A stretch of 64,000 bases of DNA from Eremothecium cymbalariae DBVPG#7215 (GCF_000235365.1 NC_016454.1:372001-436000), one strand, 5' to 3'. Shown: positions 17,653 through 28,368, counted from the first letter of the stretch. Numbers and translations are program-made. The notes: generated by a model from the letters alone, not told the origin.

Positions 17653-19593
17653 ATGTCTAAGTCTGTCGGTATCGATTTGGGTACTACTTATTCCTGTGTT
17701 GCACACTTTGCTAATGACCGTGTTGAAATCTTGGCCAATGACCAAGGTAACAGAACCACGCCATCTTTCGTTGCGTTTACTGATAGCGAGAGATTGATCG
17801 GTGACGCAGCCAAGAACCAGGCTGCTATGAACCCAGCCAACACGGTTTTTGACGCCAAGCGTCTAATCGGCAGAAACTTTGCTGATGCTGAGGTTCAAGG
17901 TGACATGAAGCATTTCCCCTTCAAGGTTGTGGATGTCAAGGGCAAGCCTCAGATCCAAGTTGAATACAAGGGAGAAACCAAGGTTTTTACTCCTGAGGAG
18001 GTTTCTTCTATGGTTTTGACCAAGATGAAGGAAACCGCGGAGAGCTATTTGGGCTGCAAGGTTAACGATGCTGTTGTTACCGTTCCAGCTTATTTCAACG
18101 ACTCCCAAAGACAAGCTACCAAGGATGCTGGTACCATTGCTGGTTTGAACGTCTTGAGAATCATCAACGAGCCAACTGCTGCTGCCATTGCCTATGGTTT
18201 GGACAAGAAGGATGAGGGTGAGAAGAATGTTTTGATTTTCGACTTGGGTGGTGGTACCTTTGATGTCTCCTTGTTGTCTATTGAAGACGGTATCTTTGAA
18301 GTGAAGGCTACTGCTGGTGACACTCATTTGGGTGGTGAGGATTTCGACAACAGATTGGTTAACCACTTTGTGCAAGAATTCAAGAGAAAGAACAAGAAGG
18401 ACTTGACCACTAACCAAAGGGCTTTGAGAAGATTGAGAACTGCATGTGAAAGAGCCAAGAGAACCTTGTCCTCTTCTGCTCAGACCTCCATCGAAATCGA
18501 CTCTTTGTTTGAAGGTATTGATTTGTACACTTCTATCACCAGAGCCAGATTCGAGGAGTTGTGTGCCGACTTGTTCAGATCTACTTTGGACCCAGTTGAG
18601 AAAGTTTTGAGAGACTCCAAGTTGGACAAGTCCCAAGTTCACGAGATTGTCTTGGTCGGTGGTTCCACCAGAATTCCAAAGGTTCAAAAATTGGTTTCCG
18701 ACTACTTCAACGGTAAGGAGCCAAACAGATCCATTAACCCAGATGAAGCCGTTGCCTACGGTGCTGCTGTTCAAGCTGCTATCTTGACTGGTGACACTTC
18801 CTCAAAGACTCAAGACTTATTGTTGTTGGATGTTGCACCATTGTCTCTAGGTATTGAGACTGCCGGTGGTGTCATGACCAAGTTGATTCCAAGAAACTCT
18901 ACCATCCCAACCAAGAAGTCTGAAATCTTTTCCACTTACGCGGACAACCAGCCAGGTGTCTTGATCCAAGTTTACGAGGGTGAGAGAGCAAAGACGAAGG
19001 ACAACAACTTGTTGGGCAAGTTCGATTTGACTGGTATCCCACCAGCCCCAAGAGGTGTCCCACAGATTGAGGTCACCTTTGACATTGACGCCAACGGTAT
19101 CTTGAACGTCTCCGCTGTCGAGAAGGGTACTGGTAAGTCTGAAAAGATCACCATCACTAACGACAAGGGTAGATTGTCAAAGGAAGACATTGAAAGAATG
19201 GTCTCAGAAGCTGAAAGATTTAAGGAGGAAGATGAAAAAGAAGCCGCCAGAATTGCTGCCAGAAATCAATTGGAATCCATGTCTTACTCCATCAAGAATA
19301 CCTTGTCCGAGTCCGGTGACAAGCTAGAATCTGGTGACAAGGAGACCTTGACCAAGAAATGCGAGGAAGTTGTTGAATGGTTGGACCACAACACCACTGC
19401 TACCACCGAGGAGTACAACGACAAGTTGAAGGAGTTGCAAGACGTTGCGAACCCAATCATGACTAAGTTGTACCAACAAGGCGGTGCTCCAGGTGCTGGT
19501 GTCCCAGGTGCCGGTGCTGCCCCAGGCGGTTTCCCAGGCGCCGGTGCTCCTTCCCCAGACGCTGATGGCCCAACCGTTGAAGAAGTTGATTAA
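17653..19593 (+). CDS. SSA2: Ssa-type cytosolic HSP70 chaperone
   Basis: 646 residues. All three HSP70 signatures are present: IDLGTTYS at the N-terminus, [14 protein letters not shown] near residue 195 and [15 protein letters not shown] near 333. The substrate-binding domain and a Gly/Ala/Pro-rich linker ([16 protein letters not shown]) follow, ending in EEVD, the cytosolic signal read by TPR co-chaperones. Strong codon bias (TTG, AAG, GGT) indicates high expression. Position next to POM33 and HIF1 matches S. cerevisiae SSA2 (YLL024C); the ancestor of the SSA1/SSA2 pair is the likely identity. Confidence 0.95.
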   Translation: MSKSVGIDLGTTYSCVAHFANDRVEILANDQGNRTTPSFVAFTDSERLIGDAAKNQAAMNPANTVFDAKRLIGRNFADAEVQGDMKHFPFKVVDVKGKPQIQVEYKGETKVFTPEEVSSMVLTKMKETAESYLGCKVNDAVVTVPAYFNDSQRQATKDAGTIAGLNVLRIINEPTAAAIAYGLDKKDEGEKNVLIFDLGGGTFDVSLLSIEDGIFEVKATAGDTHLGGEDFDNRLVNHFVQEFKRKNKKDLTTNQRALRRLRTACERAKRTLSSSAQTSIEIDSLFEGIDLYTSITRARFEELCADLFRSTLDPVEKVLRDSKLDKSQVHEIVLVGGSTRIPKVQKLVSDYFNGKEPNRSINPDEAVAYGAAVQAAILTGDTSSKTQDLLLLDVAPLSLGIETAGGVMTKLIPRNSTIPTKKSEIFSTYADNQPGVLIQVYEGERAKTKDNNLLGKFDLTGIPPAPRGVPQIEVTFDIDANGILNVSAVEKGTGKSEKITITNDKGRLSKEDIERMVSEAERFKEEDEKEAARIAARNQLESMSYSIKNTLSESGDKLESGDKETLTKKCEEVVEWLDHNTTATTEEYNDKLKELQDVANPIMTKLYQQGGAPGAGVPGAGAAPGGFPGAGAPSPDADGPTVEEVD

Positions 19594-20480
19594 ACTTTTC
19601 CATTACTTCTTAGATCCATTCCCATTCAGTCTTTTTGTTAATACAGAACGATAGAAGATAGAAGTTTTTTAATAGTTGATCTGTACTATATATCTATCTA
19701 CACTATATATTAAAACTCACAGCCAGTAGTGCTGAATCGATAAACGAGTAACTGCTCTTTAAAAATGCCTCGAACACACACGACTCTTTGGCACACTTCT
19801 TGCTTTTACTTCTTAATTGCCGTTTTTATTTAATATTTACTATCCAATTTACATCATTATACATGCTAAATTAGACAACATATCACCACCCGCCGCCGTT
19901 TTCCTGTATACACGTGATCTGAACAATCAGATCACGTGACAATAGACCATCGAACTACCATCCTTGCTCCCCCTGTCTCAATTACTCAGCCACAATGTCG
20001 ATTGACCACACAACCATTGCTTTCACTCTTGCTCACTTACTTCGCACATCTGTTCAGGTGTTATGTCGAGGAAGCCTAAGTTTAGTCACGTGATTTCACG
20101 AAGATCTTGTCACCTGCTGAGTAGCCCTTTGTTGAGGATCAGTTACTGTTATATAGTCTCTAATAGGATCAATTACCTTGTAGGGTCCCAGAGGAGATTC
20201 ATACATAATCTAATCTAGCTAGGTTGGTACTGTATAGTTTCTGCTGTCCTACCCGGGCCCACTTACAGCAGTCATCGGCGGTTTCACAATGATACACAAT
20301 TGTAAGTTTCACACTGGAAACATCACAATGGTCATCAGCTCATAGTCTCCTGAAAGCTCTGATTCACTGCTTCCTAGCCTGGTTATCGGCAGCTTCCAGC
20401 TTCTCTTGATTTTATGACATTAAACACAACAATGTGAACCTGTATCCGCTGTGAAACGACTTGTTCAGACAGTACGCAAC
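19594..20480. other. Intergenic with CACGTG palindrome upstream of tRNA-Gly
   Basis: No coding sequence supported. CACGTG boxes at 19911, 19933 and 20087 (first two in a palindrome, listed separately). The 20,150-20,480 part next to the tRNA was examined for a solo LTR; no clear terminal repeats were found. Confidence 0.65.
19911..19938. promoter_or_regulatory. Inverted repeat of two CACGTG (E-box) sites
   Basis: CACGTGATCTGA (19911-19922), spacer ACAA, then the exact reverse complement TCAGATCACGTG (19927-19938). Each arm carries a CACGTG that Cbf1, Pho4 or Tye7-type bHLH factors could bind. It lies about 320 bp after the HSP70 stop. Confidence 0.8.
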
Positions 20481-20551
20481 GCGCAAGTGGTTTAGTGGTA
20501 AAATCCAATGTTGCCATCGTTGGGCCCCCGGTTCGATTCCGGGCTTGCGCA
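20481..20551 (+). tRNA. tRNA-Gly (anticodon GCC)
   Basis: 71-nt intronless tRNA. Acceptor GCGCAAG pairs with CTTGCGC, discriminator A. The A box contains TGGTTTAGTGG, the anticodon GCC is at 20513-20515 and the B box GGTTCGATTCC is at 20530-20540. A TTCTTTTT Pol III terminator follows. From memory it is nearly identical to the S. cerevisiae gene. Confidence 0.98.
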
Positions 20552-20913
20552 TTCTTTTTATCATATGGTTCCGAATGGAAATGCTGGATGTAGCTGGTTC
20601 GCTGGGTGGAGTGTCACGTGATATTCAACCAATCATATCGTCTAAAAATTACTTGTAATAGTTTTTGTATAATCAAACATCACTAATAACGATGTGAGCT
20701 TTACGCCGGTCTTTTCCTTTCTTTCTACTCTCGCAATCCAACGTACTGGCTACTACCACTAGACTTTTTGTTCGCACCTTTTAGACAACTTCCATTATCG
20801 TGGAACTGTTTTGAAGTCTCTCGTGTGTAATTTCGTTTTCGACACTAAAGCTGCAGTTTGTTGTACCTAGGTTCTTTTAATTGCAGAGCAGGTCGTTCGG
20901 GTTTTCATTTTAT
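20552..20913 (+). promoter_or_regulatory. COX13 promoter with Hap complex site
   Basis: ACCAATCA at 20628-20635 is an exact Hap2/3/4/5 site (ACCAATNA) 286 bp before the ATG, eight bases after a CACGTG (20615-20620). Both fit a respiratory gene. Confidence 0.65.
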
Positions 20914-21300
20914 ATGATGTTTAGACAGGCTATCAGAAGAGCTTCCACTCTACCTCCTTACGCTTTGAAGCCAGCGTACCCTCATCCTAACAAGGAGGCT
21001 GCTAAGGCGTTCAAGGAATCTCTAGTTGCCACTGAGAAGCACGGTTCGCATACTTCCAAGTTGTGGATGAAGATCTCGATGTTCATTGCAGCCCCAGCCA
21101 TTTTATTGACAGGTATAAATACTTATTTCGTTGAAGCGAAGCATGCGCGCCACAGAGAACATTTGAAACATGTACCTGATGAGGAATGGCCAAGGGACTA
21201 CGAATACCAGAATTTGAGACACAAGCCATTTTTCTGGGGCGATGGGGACAAGACTTTATTCTGGAACCCAGTTGTTAACAGACACATTGAGAGGGAATGA
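20914..21300 (+). CDS. COX13: Cox13, cytochrome c oxidase subunit VIa
   Basis: 128 residues (S. cerevisiae 129). Small nuclear-encoded subunit of complex IV in the mitochondrial inner membrane. It starts with a basic presequence (MMFRQAIRRASTLPPYALKP), has one membrane segment (WMKISMFIAAPAILLTGINTYF) and the subunit-VIa intermembrane part with PRDYEYQNLRHKPFFWGDGDK and FWNPVVNRH. ATG codons at 20914 and 20917 are adjacent; the upstream TTG extension is not used. Neighbour CDC55 matches S. cerevisiae YGL191W-YGL190C. Confidence 0.95.
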   Translation: MMFRQAIRRASTLPPYALKPAYPHPNKEAAKAFKESLVATEKHGSHTSKLWMKISMFIAAPAILLTGINTYFVEAKHARHREHLKHVPDEEWPRDYEYQNLRHKPFFWGDGDKTLFWNPVVNRHIERE

Positions 21301-21886
21301 AGTTTTCTTTTACGGTGTTAGCTTGCGGTCAAGCTTTTTTATTTAATGAGAGACCAAAAGAGAGGGCAATAAAAGTTTTATGTGATATGTGATATTTGAT
21401 ATTCCCTTTGGAATGCTTAGTTTGCTTATTGCCATTTTTATTTTGTTTCGACCAATCATCAGTAATTAATCCGTGGTAGTATTATATAGCTCAGGATTGA
21501 AAATAAATACATTTAAATTTATTCTATCGACGAGACAGTTACATTCGCATGGTTTGGTCTGGAAGGGGTGCCGGGTATGCGGAGACCTTGCCTGAGAACC
21601 AAATGTATACGTGATATATATACTATTATATACTTGTATCTATAGAGGTTGTGTAAGGGTGAGCCTAATATATACATATATATGTGTAGAATCACTTTAA
21701 AATCTACTGCTTGCTTCTAATGATGACGATGATGAATTATACATGATAAATGATAAATGATATGAAATAGTTTGAAACAAATAACAACAACAACAACAAA
21801 GAGAAAAGAAAAATAGTAGTTGGGGGACTGTTTTTAAGAGAATAAAAACTTGGTTGATTACTTATTTAAACTTAGGTTTGCTCCTA
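21301..21886. other. Convergent intergenic COX13/CDC55
   Basis: 3' ends of both genes. AT-rich with short repeats (TGATAT, ATGATAAATGATAA, CAA). A second ACCAATCA occurs at 21451-21458 but has no adjacent promoter. No gene seen. Confidence 0.7.
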
Positions 21887-23530
21887 TCATAATGCAGAGA
21901 AGATGAATAAATTATTCGTTGCTGCAATAGCTACGCTATTTTCTCTTGGATGCCATGAAAAATGTAATATACTCTTTTTAAAATCGATATCGTCGCCCCA
22001 CTCTTTGTTTCTTGTACTTTGTTGTTGTATGGAGCCCAGTCTTTTAGTCTTAAAGGCTGACTTGTCCGCCTGTAATACGATCTCATCGAGGCCGTTTACC
22101 GGATGACAAGCTCCAGATTTGACCACGTTTGGATATAGCATAAAATTGTTGTTATAGGAGCCTGTCATTATGCTGCAGCTATCGCCGCTGAAACACACTT
22201 CAAACTTATCAAAGATGGAGTCATTTTCGTATGCATCACTTAGTCTCTCTTTCAATTGGTCATGAATATTGATGGTTTTCAATGGCTTACTTTCCATGTT
22301 CACATCCCATATTTTGACGGTCAAGTAGTCTCTAGCGGCAATATATCTCCCATCGGGGCTAAACTTGACGTCTGATATCGACGACGTAATCTCGGTAAAG
22401 AAATTATGGTGAATCGGGTCCATATAACCCTCAAATGTCTTGGAACGGAAATCACACAACGCATTCTGCCTCATATCTGCTAGTTTGATAGTACCTTTTG
22501 AACTTGAGTACATTAACAAATTACAATGAGTTGGATGAAACTCAGCACTGGTGATCACCTCGGTCAACTCCTCCATATTTGCAGGCTTGATGTCAACAAT
22601 GTTGAAGCTTTGATCGGGTATATCAAGATTCCAAAGGTTGATTCTCAAGTCGTCCGCGCTGATAAACGTCTCCTGGTCAGAGTTCACAGATATTGAATTT
22701 ATATGGTAAGTATGCGCATTGGAGTAGATCTTCTTTGGCGTAGCTGCAATAATCTTATCGTGCAAAGATAAACGCGGTAACTTCAATGATTGTAATGACA
22801 GAACTGCTCTAGCAGGACCCGATCCACCAGTACCATTACGCTGGTGAAACACGCCCTCCGATAAGTTATTTTCACTTACTAGTTTGATGTTTTTTTCATA
22901 AACCTTCCACAGCTTAATAGTTTTATCATTAGTGCTCAACAAAAAGTGCGACTGATTCGTTGGTCGGCACCATTTTATCTGATTGATCTTTTCCTCGATC
23001 TCTAACGACTTTAGGTAATCAAACTCTGCATCATGACTTTGGAACTCCGTGAGAAACTTATACTCGCAATGCCTACTGTTATTCCTTTCAAACAACACAA
23101 CTCTACCCCCACGGTCACCCGTGGCTAAAAAGTTCCCTGTGTGGTCAAACTCCGTTGCTGTAATGATATCTGCTTCAGTCACCACAATATCCGCTTTATC
23201 ACCGAAACATTGACTAAACTTGAAATCAAAACTCGACGACGAAAACGACGGGGTCGAAGCCAAAGGTGGCAGCTGCCCCTGCACTTGTGCCTGCCCTTGT
23301 GGTGGCGGCGGTGGCGGCGGCTGTGACATCTCTTGTTGATCCCGTTCGCCTTCGCCTTCATCCTGTTGCTGCTGCTGCTGCTGCTGCCGCTGCTGATGAC
23401 GTTGTTGCCGCTGCCGATTCTGAGGTCGATCCTGACGTTGCTGCTGCGGTTGTTGTGGCATCCTCCTTGTATTTCTTTCTTCCACTTGTATATTGCTATC
23501 TGGGATATGTGGGTTAGGAAGAAAATGCAT
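21887..23530 (-). CDS. CDC55: Cdc55, PP2A regulatory B subunit with long Gln/Pro N-terminus
   Basis: 547 residues. Cdc55 is the B55-type WD-repeat subunit directing PP2A in mitotic exit, morphogenesis and checkpoint control. The conserved core begins at about residue 100 with [21 protein letters not shown] and contains the signatures [22 protein letters not shown] and [19 protein letters not shown]. In S. cerevisiae this core starts a few residues from the N-terminus. Here about 95 extra residues rich in Gln, Arg and Pro precede it. The in-frame ATG at 23461 would shorten this by 23 residues. Confidence 0.94.
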   Translation of the reverse strand: MHFLPNPHIPDSNIQVEERNTRRMPQQPQQQRQDRPQNRQRQQRHQQRQQQQQQQQDEGEGERDQQEMSQPPPPPPPQGQAQVQGQLPPLASTPSFSSSSFDFKFSQCFGDKADIVVTEADIITATEFDHTGNFLATGDRGGRVVLFERNNSRHCEYKFLTEFQSHDAEFDYLKSLEIEEKINQIKWCRPTNQSHFLLSTNDKTIKLWKVYEKNIKLVSENNLSEGVFHQRNGTGGSGPARAVLSLQSLKLPRLSLHDKIIAATPKKIYSNAHTYHINSISVNSDQETFISADDLRINLWNLDIPDQSFNIVDIKPANMEELTEVITSAEFHPTHCNLLMYSSSKGTIKLADMRQNALCDFRSKTFEGYMDPIHHNFFTEITSSISDVKFSPDGRYIAARDYLTVKIWDVNMESKPLKTINIHDQLKERLSDAYENDSIFDKFEVCFSGDSCSIMTGSYNNNFMLYPNVVKSGACHPVNGLDEIVLQADKSAFKTKRLGSIQQQSTRNKEWGDDIDFKKSILHFSWHPRENSVAIAATNNLFIFSAL

Positions 23531-24891
23531 AAAATGCAGGGAAACAAAAAACTAACAACCTTATTAAAACAACAATATGCCTCCAATGGATAAAATGTAT
23601 AATAATATATTAATAATACTCGAAGTCGATGATGATAATTTAAGGTGAAGAAGACTGAAGAAAAAAATTAATAATAAAAATGCTAAACTGACCAGTTATA
23701 ACAATAATAACACAACCTTAAAATTCCCTCCCCTATACAAATCCAAAAGACAACAAACAACAAAAAAAAGGGTTGCTGTTGCTACCTAATGTTCTCTTTC
23801 TCTTCTTTAGGATCACCTATATTATTAACAAACCCACCTCTCTCTCGATAAATCTCTCTGCTGCGTATCTAGCCGCTTGATCGCTCTCTCCCAAAAGGTA
23901 TCACCAACTCACAAAAGAATCGTCAAATCTCTTGTCTCGCAGTTCCTTAAAACTTTCTTTCCTGCTTTAAAAACAAAAAATACAAAAAAGAAAATCCCTA
24001 CCGTCTACCGTTTCCGACAACTAAACACTCTATCCAAAATATAACGTCCCCTGTTTTCCCCCAACTTTACAAGCAATTACAACAAAGCGGATTGATCCTG
24101 ATAAACAATATATTATGAGACAAAACTCTCCCTCCCTCGTGTGGATGATGATGCCTACTTGCTTTTCAAACAGGAAAAATAAATAATTAAACCCAAACTA
24201 TTCTTCAAACTGAAAAAAGGAATTTTCGAACTAATATTCTTTCTACCACCACCGCAGAAACCAAAAACCCTCTAACAAGGAAAAAAATTATATATATAGA
24301 AAAACCGTAAAACAGTGTGGGAGAAAGGAGACCAAAACGAACCAAACAAACGTTAACAACTGCGTTTTCAAGTCACGAAGAACCTTCTCTTTTTTATATA
24401 TATAATTTTCCCTCTTTGAAGCTTAAAAAACACACACACACACGCACCCCGGCTTATGGATTTTTTTGCTGAATGATCCCTTTCAAGTCTTCTCTCTTAA
24501 AGTCTTTCAACCTCCGATCAGTAGGACAAACCACTAGTAATTCTTCTTTTCGAACTGTGTTGTTTTTTGTTTGTTCGTTTGTTGCTTTCTTTAAAAAATC
24601 TCTTAAAAAATCAAGGGGGACTTTTTAACTTTTTTAAATTATAGGGGGACGGGAGAAAGCAGAAAACGGGTCACGAGGGCATGTGGTGAACTTTAGAAGA
24701 AGGTGTGGGTGCTGGTCACGTGCGAGCAATTCGCAGAGGGCCTAACAGTTGTAAGTCTTGTGCATTATACAAAAGAATATACACATATATACAGATACAT
24801 GTAGGTGCATATATTGAGTTTTTAGAAAGGGTAATAGAAACGCACCGGGGCAGACGGCCAACGGTCGGATTAGTGAGTCGAGGGGTTTCTA
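23531..24891. other. Long intergenic RPS26 3' end / CDC55 promoter
   Basis: 1.36 kb of AT-rich, purine/pyrimidine-skewed DNA with a CA run near 24,430 and CACGTG at about 24,717. Probably a long CDC55 promoter and leader. The open frame 24705-24944 has no support. Confidence 0.6.
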
Positions 24892-25251
24892 TTACAAGGC
24901 TTTCTTGGCTGCGTCAGCAGGGGAGATTCTGCTTTCTCTGTTGAATCTGTGTCTCTGTGGAGGGGTTCTAATTCTTCTGTCCTCTCTGGATCTGACTCTG
25001 ACGATTCTGGCGTGGATGGCACATGAGACGCAGTAGTGCAACTTGTTGTAAGTTTTTGGTAGGGCGTATTCGGCGTAGACGGAGGCTTCGGACAAGTCTC
25101 TGATGGCGGCGGCTTCAACGATGTTTCTGATGGTCATTCTCTTGATGGCCTTGTCCTTGGGGACGGACTTGGAACAGTTGACGCATCTGACTGGTTTGAC
25201 GTGACCTCTGCCCTTCTTGTTTCTACCGTTGGAAGCTCTCTTCTTTGGCAT
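24892..25251 (-). CDS. RPS26: Ribosomal protein eS26 (Rps26)
   Basis: 119 residues, the usual length. Component of the 40S subunit near the mRNA exit channel. Basic N-terminus ([20 protein letters not shown]), zinc-binding CVNC and CVSC pairs, conserved [13 protein letters not shown] and [16 protein letters not shown], and a [13 protein letters not shown] tail. Position between CDC55 and COX4 matches S. cerevisiae RPS26A (YGL189C). An exact TACTAAC 11 bp before the ATG indicates a 5'-UTR intron. Confidence 0.97.
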   Translation of the reverse strand: MPKKRASNGRNKKGRGHVKPVRCVNCSKSVPKDKAIKRMTIRNIVEAAAIRDLSEASVYAEYALPKTYNKLHYCVSCAIHARIVRVRSREDRRIRTPPQRHRFNRESRISPADAAKKAL

Positions 25252-25252
25252 T

Positions 25253-25327
25253 CTGCTATGGGTTAGTATGCGAGATGGGATGCGGTGGGATGCGATGGGA
25301 TGCGAAGGGATGCGATGGGGGACGTAC
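25253..25327 (-). other. Candidate 5'-UTR intron of RPS26
   Basis: On the minus strand an exact branch site TACTAAC (25268-25262) is followed by CCATAGCAG and, one base later, the ATG. The best 5' splice site is GTACGT starting at 25327, giving 75 nt; no GTATGT was found within 500 bp upstream. The branch-to-AG distance is short (about 10 nt). Most of the intron is a 10-bp repeat, TGGGATGCGA on the plus strand. Confidence 0.6.
25278..25320. repeat. 10-bp tandem repeat (GGGATGCGAT)
   Basis: About four imperfect copies of GGGATGCGNT directly upstream of RPS26, inside the candidate intron. Confidence 0.85.
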
Positions 25328-26088
25328 TTTTATTATTTGTCTGTGAAGTTGTTGTATGTACTGTGTGTGTGCTATCGATGGTTGGACTGTAGACTGAAAA
25401 AGGTTTTGTTTTGGGCGGGGGCTCGCGGTCGAGAGTTTCCGCTGGAGTGGGCGGGCCGCGGCGCCCATTGGGGGGGGGCCCGGCCGGGTCCCGGTGGGAG
25501 GAGGTCGGTGAAGCGTCGCGCCCGCCGGTCGGCAGTCTCCAGTCGGCAGTAGGCGGCGCCGGGGCCGCGACCGCGGAGCCGCCTCACACCTTGCCCCGCG
25601 CGGGAGAAAGTGTACGGATTCAAAGAGAAAATGTAAGGGCGCACAGTCACAGGTGGCGTGGCATCTGCCTCTGACGGTTTTGGTTCGCAGCTACAAGGAG
25701 AAAAGAAAGACGATGCTGCCGCCGAAGTCTCTGAGTTGGTTTTGGTGATGTACACTAGTTATATATATATATATATGGATGATGTGCAAGTGCTAGGAAG
25801 GATATAGGAGTAGATATTTACAGCAGGTACGGCATTGCGTACTAGATTAATACCATCCGCGCCATAGAAATCTGTATGGCTAACTCATCCGTTTCTGTTC
25901 AGTATTATATTCTTCTTTTTTTGATCTTTTTATCTTTGGTCATGTTAAAACCTGACAGCCTGTAATAAATAAAGTGAATCTCGTATTGGTATCGCATGCT
26001 GAAGCATGCAAATACTTAAAAACCTTTCTGTCTGTGCATTGCAGCGGTAAAAAGATACATTAGTAGTAGTAGTAGTAGTAGTAGGAAA
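25328..26088. other. RPS26 promoter with GC island, COX4 3' flank
   Basis: Positions 25441-25620 are about 77% G+C by hand count, with ten consecutive G near 25,469. CAGTCACA, the Homol-D box of ribosomal-protein promoters in many ascomycetes, is at 25644-25651. A (TA)n tract follows at about 25,762-25,775, then a GCATGCT/AGCATGC hairpin (25994-26009). Confidence 0.65.
26060..26083. repeat. (TAG)8 microsatellite
   Basis: Trinucleotide run just beyond the COX4 stop codon. Confidence 0.9.
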
Positions 26089-26553
26089 TCAATGATGGTG
26101 GTCGTCCACTGGAACACCCAGTGGGTTGATTTTGTAGACGGAACCACATTCCCAACATCTGGCTACTTGGGAGACGGTTGGTTTCAGCCACATAATGGTG
26201 TGAGAGCCGGCTGGCGAGCCAGTGCACCCAACATAACGATAGTCGTCGTAGGAGTCGACCACAATTGGGTTCTCCATGGTACCGACCCTGGTGGCGTCCA
26301 ATGGTTTAGTGTCGAAAACCTCAATACCTTCTAATTTACCCAATAATTCCAATCTGGCTAGACCGGTGGCTTGGTCCAATTCCGTTGGAACGGTTCCCTC
26401 GGTAGCACCGGGACCAATCAACGAGTTTGGACCATCGACTTCGGCCAATGTGGTTGCAACCTTGGAGACTTGCTTTTCGAAGGCGAATCTAGAGGTAGAA
26501 AATGCCCTTGTTGCTGGGGTTATGAATCTAAGAGATTGACGGAGAGATAACAT
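26089..26553 (-). CDS. COX4: Cox4, cytochrome c oxidase subunit IV (zinc subunit)
   Basis: 154 residues (S. cerevisiae 155). Nuclear-encoded complex IV subunit on the matrix side, orthologous to mammalian COX5B. N-terminal amphipathic presequence MLSLRQSLRFITPATRAFSTSRF; conserved LDQATGLARLELLGKLEGI, YDDYRYVGCTGSPAGSHTIMWLKP and CWECGSVYKINPLGVP, with cysteines that bind zinc; it ends in VDDHHH. The start matches the S. cerevisiae protein. A 5'-UTR intron ends one base before the ATG. COX13 is six kilobases away. Confidence 0.97.
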   Translation of the reverse strand: MLSLRQSLRFITPATRAFSTSRFAFEKQVSKVATTLAEVDGPNSLIGPGATEGTVPTELDQATGLARLELLGKLEGIEVFDTKPLDATRVGTMENPIVVDSYDDYRYVGCTGSPAGSHTIMWLKPTVSQVARCWECGSVYKINPLGVPVDDHHH

Positions 26554-26554
26554 G

Positions 26555-26972
26555 CTAGAAAAAGGTGAGTGTTAGTATAATATGCAAATTACACGAAAGC
26601 GGGGGACCGCGGATGGGGGAAGACCAATAACTGGCGTTGAAGACAGTGGGTAAGACGAGAAACAAGCATAGGGAGAGGGAAGGGGTCAATTAACGCTTCA
26701 AGTGTATTTCCGGTTACGACTGTCAGTAACTTCCTTTCAAGGGTTTGGAGGGCTGAGGAGGCATAAAACACCGGAAAAAAAACAAATAGATCGGAAACAA
26801 CTGGTACTGAATAATCACTGGTTCCTTAGAATATAACCTCCACATTCACATTATATTCATTGCACAGAACGAATCTAAAATCCAAAATAAAAAACAAAAC
26901 AAAACATTGTGCAGGTTTCAGTACCTCGTATCCTATAAATGTCTCTCGAATATCACCAAATAGCAAACATAC
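26555..26972 (-). other. 5'-UTR intron of COX4
   Basis: On the minus strand: consensus 5' splice site GTATGT starting at 26972, exact branch site TACTAAC (26577-26571), pyrimidine-rich ACTCACCTTTTT, then TAG ending at 26555. Exon 2 starts C-ATG. Length is 418 nt. All three signals are perfect yeast consensus. Confidence 0.85.
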
Positions 26973-28368
26973 TGGTTCAATAGGTGATATGATATGAATA
27001 ACTGGCGAATGAACGCAATTTGTTCGCAGTACTTGAGTTGTGTATATGTATTTCTCTATTTTATGGGAAAACTTTTCTCTAAGTCTGATGATTTTGCTTC
27101 TCGTAATTTCGTGGATTGTGACTAAGGTTGTACATGAAGTCAGCCAAAATACTGAGCTTTGATTGGCTAGAAGTCAGATGACTGGCTAATATATATATAC
27201 AAGTGTATGTTTTCTGGAGATGACATAAGGAAAGGATTGATACGAAGTCATAATCACATCATAGATTATGGTTTGGGCCAGAGCCCTTGTCGTTTTTTAT
27301 TCTTTCCTTATCTGTATCCGACTCTAGCTAGGAGATCAATCGTGTAGTCTTGGCTTACGCTTGAGAATAGATCTGTGGGTGCCAATGATGCATCATCAGA
27401 AAGCCGCGCAGCCACGCCATTCAGTCGGCATCTTGTTCAATTCCCGATTGTGCGTAAGAAGAAGCTCTGCAAAAAGCTCTCGAAATTTATGTTGGCGCAA
27501 ATGTGCGTATACAGTGTAGAAAGGTTTCACGGAAATTAATCGTACCGGGAAAACCTGGCATTCAATGGTATCTTCTAGGAGTGGAGTGTTATGATTTGGT
27601 ACAACCGCACCGTGCCGCCTCCATCTAGAAACGGCACTTTAGCACAATGCGTCAAGGCTGACCCTGCTTCATTCAATTCTTTCTGAAGCTAATTCGATTT
27701 GTATACTGGTACAAGAGGTAGGACTAACCATTTGTAGCTATGTATAGCAAAATGACAGCAGCACAGAGATGGTTATATATGTTTTCGCTTTAGTGACCAG
27801 GTTAACTCCAAAGATAAAAAATAAGCATTGAAGCCGCAGCGGTGAGGAATTTCAACAAAAAAAGGGACCGTACCATGCAGAATTGATTGAAACACCTGTG
27901 AACTGGATGATGCACTGGATTTTAAATATCCAAAAGTAATTCTTGCTTCAAAAAAGGTTTTTAATCTGCATCACCTATGTCATCTCCGCAAATTTCACTC
28001 TTTGTTTAATAAACAGAGTTCCAAGTGTAAAAAAATAACAAAACTCTATCAGTTATTGACTCAAAACGTTTGATTAGAGAAGAACAGACAGAAATAATTC
28101 ACAGATATCAGTTTTCTTTTCAATAGAAGTTGGATAGTTAAAGCGCATGCAGAGATGATAGATAATACATGAACCAAATAGAAAAAAGTTTATTCACTCC
28201 GAGCGGGAGGGGGATCAGTGAAACGCATGCAGCCCACCTTTGATAAATTAGCTGTATGAAGAAAAAGGAAAACAGCGTGTCATTTCATACCATCTTATTA
28301 ATACTGAATGCCTTCACAGATATTACGAAAGCTGTTCCGTATATGATACTTTATGTACCACATATAGA
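26973..28368. other. COX4 promoter and unexplained spacer to OCA5
   Basis: 1.4 kb upstream of COX4 exon 1, with no coding gene. TGATTGGC at 27160-27167 is a CCAAT (Hap2/3/4/5) element on the COX4 strand, 188 bp beyond the splice donor. No convincing snoRNA, tRNA or centromere was found. Confidence 0.6.

Noticed and set aside
20149..20480. Possible solo LTR next to tRNA-Gly
   Set aside because: TG...-type start seen, but no matching CA end, target-site duplication or similarity to a known LTR could be shown.
24705..24944. 79-codon open frame before RPS26
   Set aside because: No motif; overlaps the RPS26 3' end on the other strand.
27085..27155. C/D-box snoRNA-like CTGATGA...CTGA
   Set aside because: C box imperfect, no terminal stem and no recognisable guide.
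27385..27435. tRNA-like fragment (GTTCAATTCCC)
   Set aside because: The T-arm stem does not pair and no acceptor or anticodon stem can be drawn.
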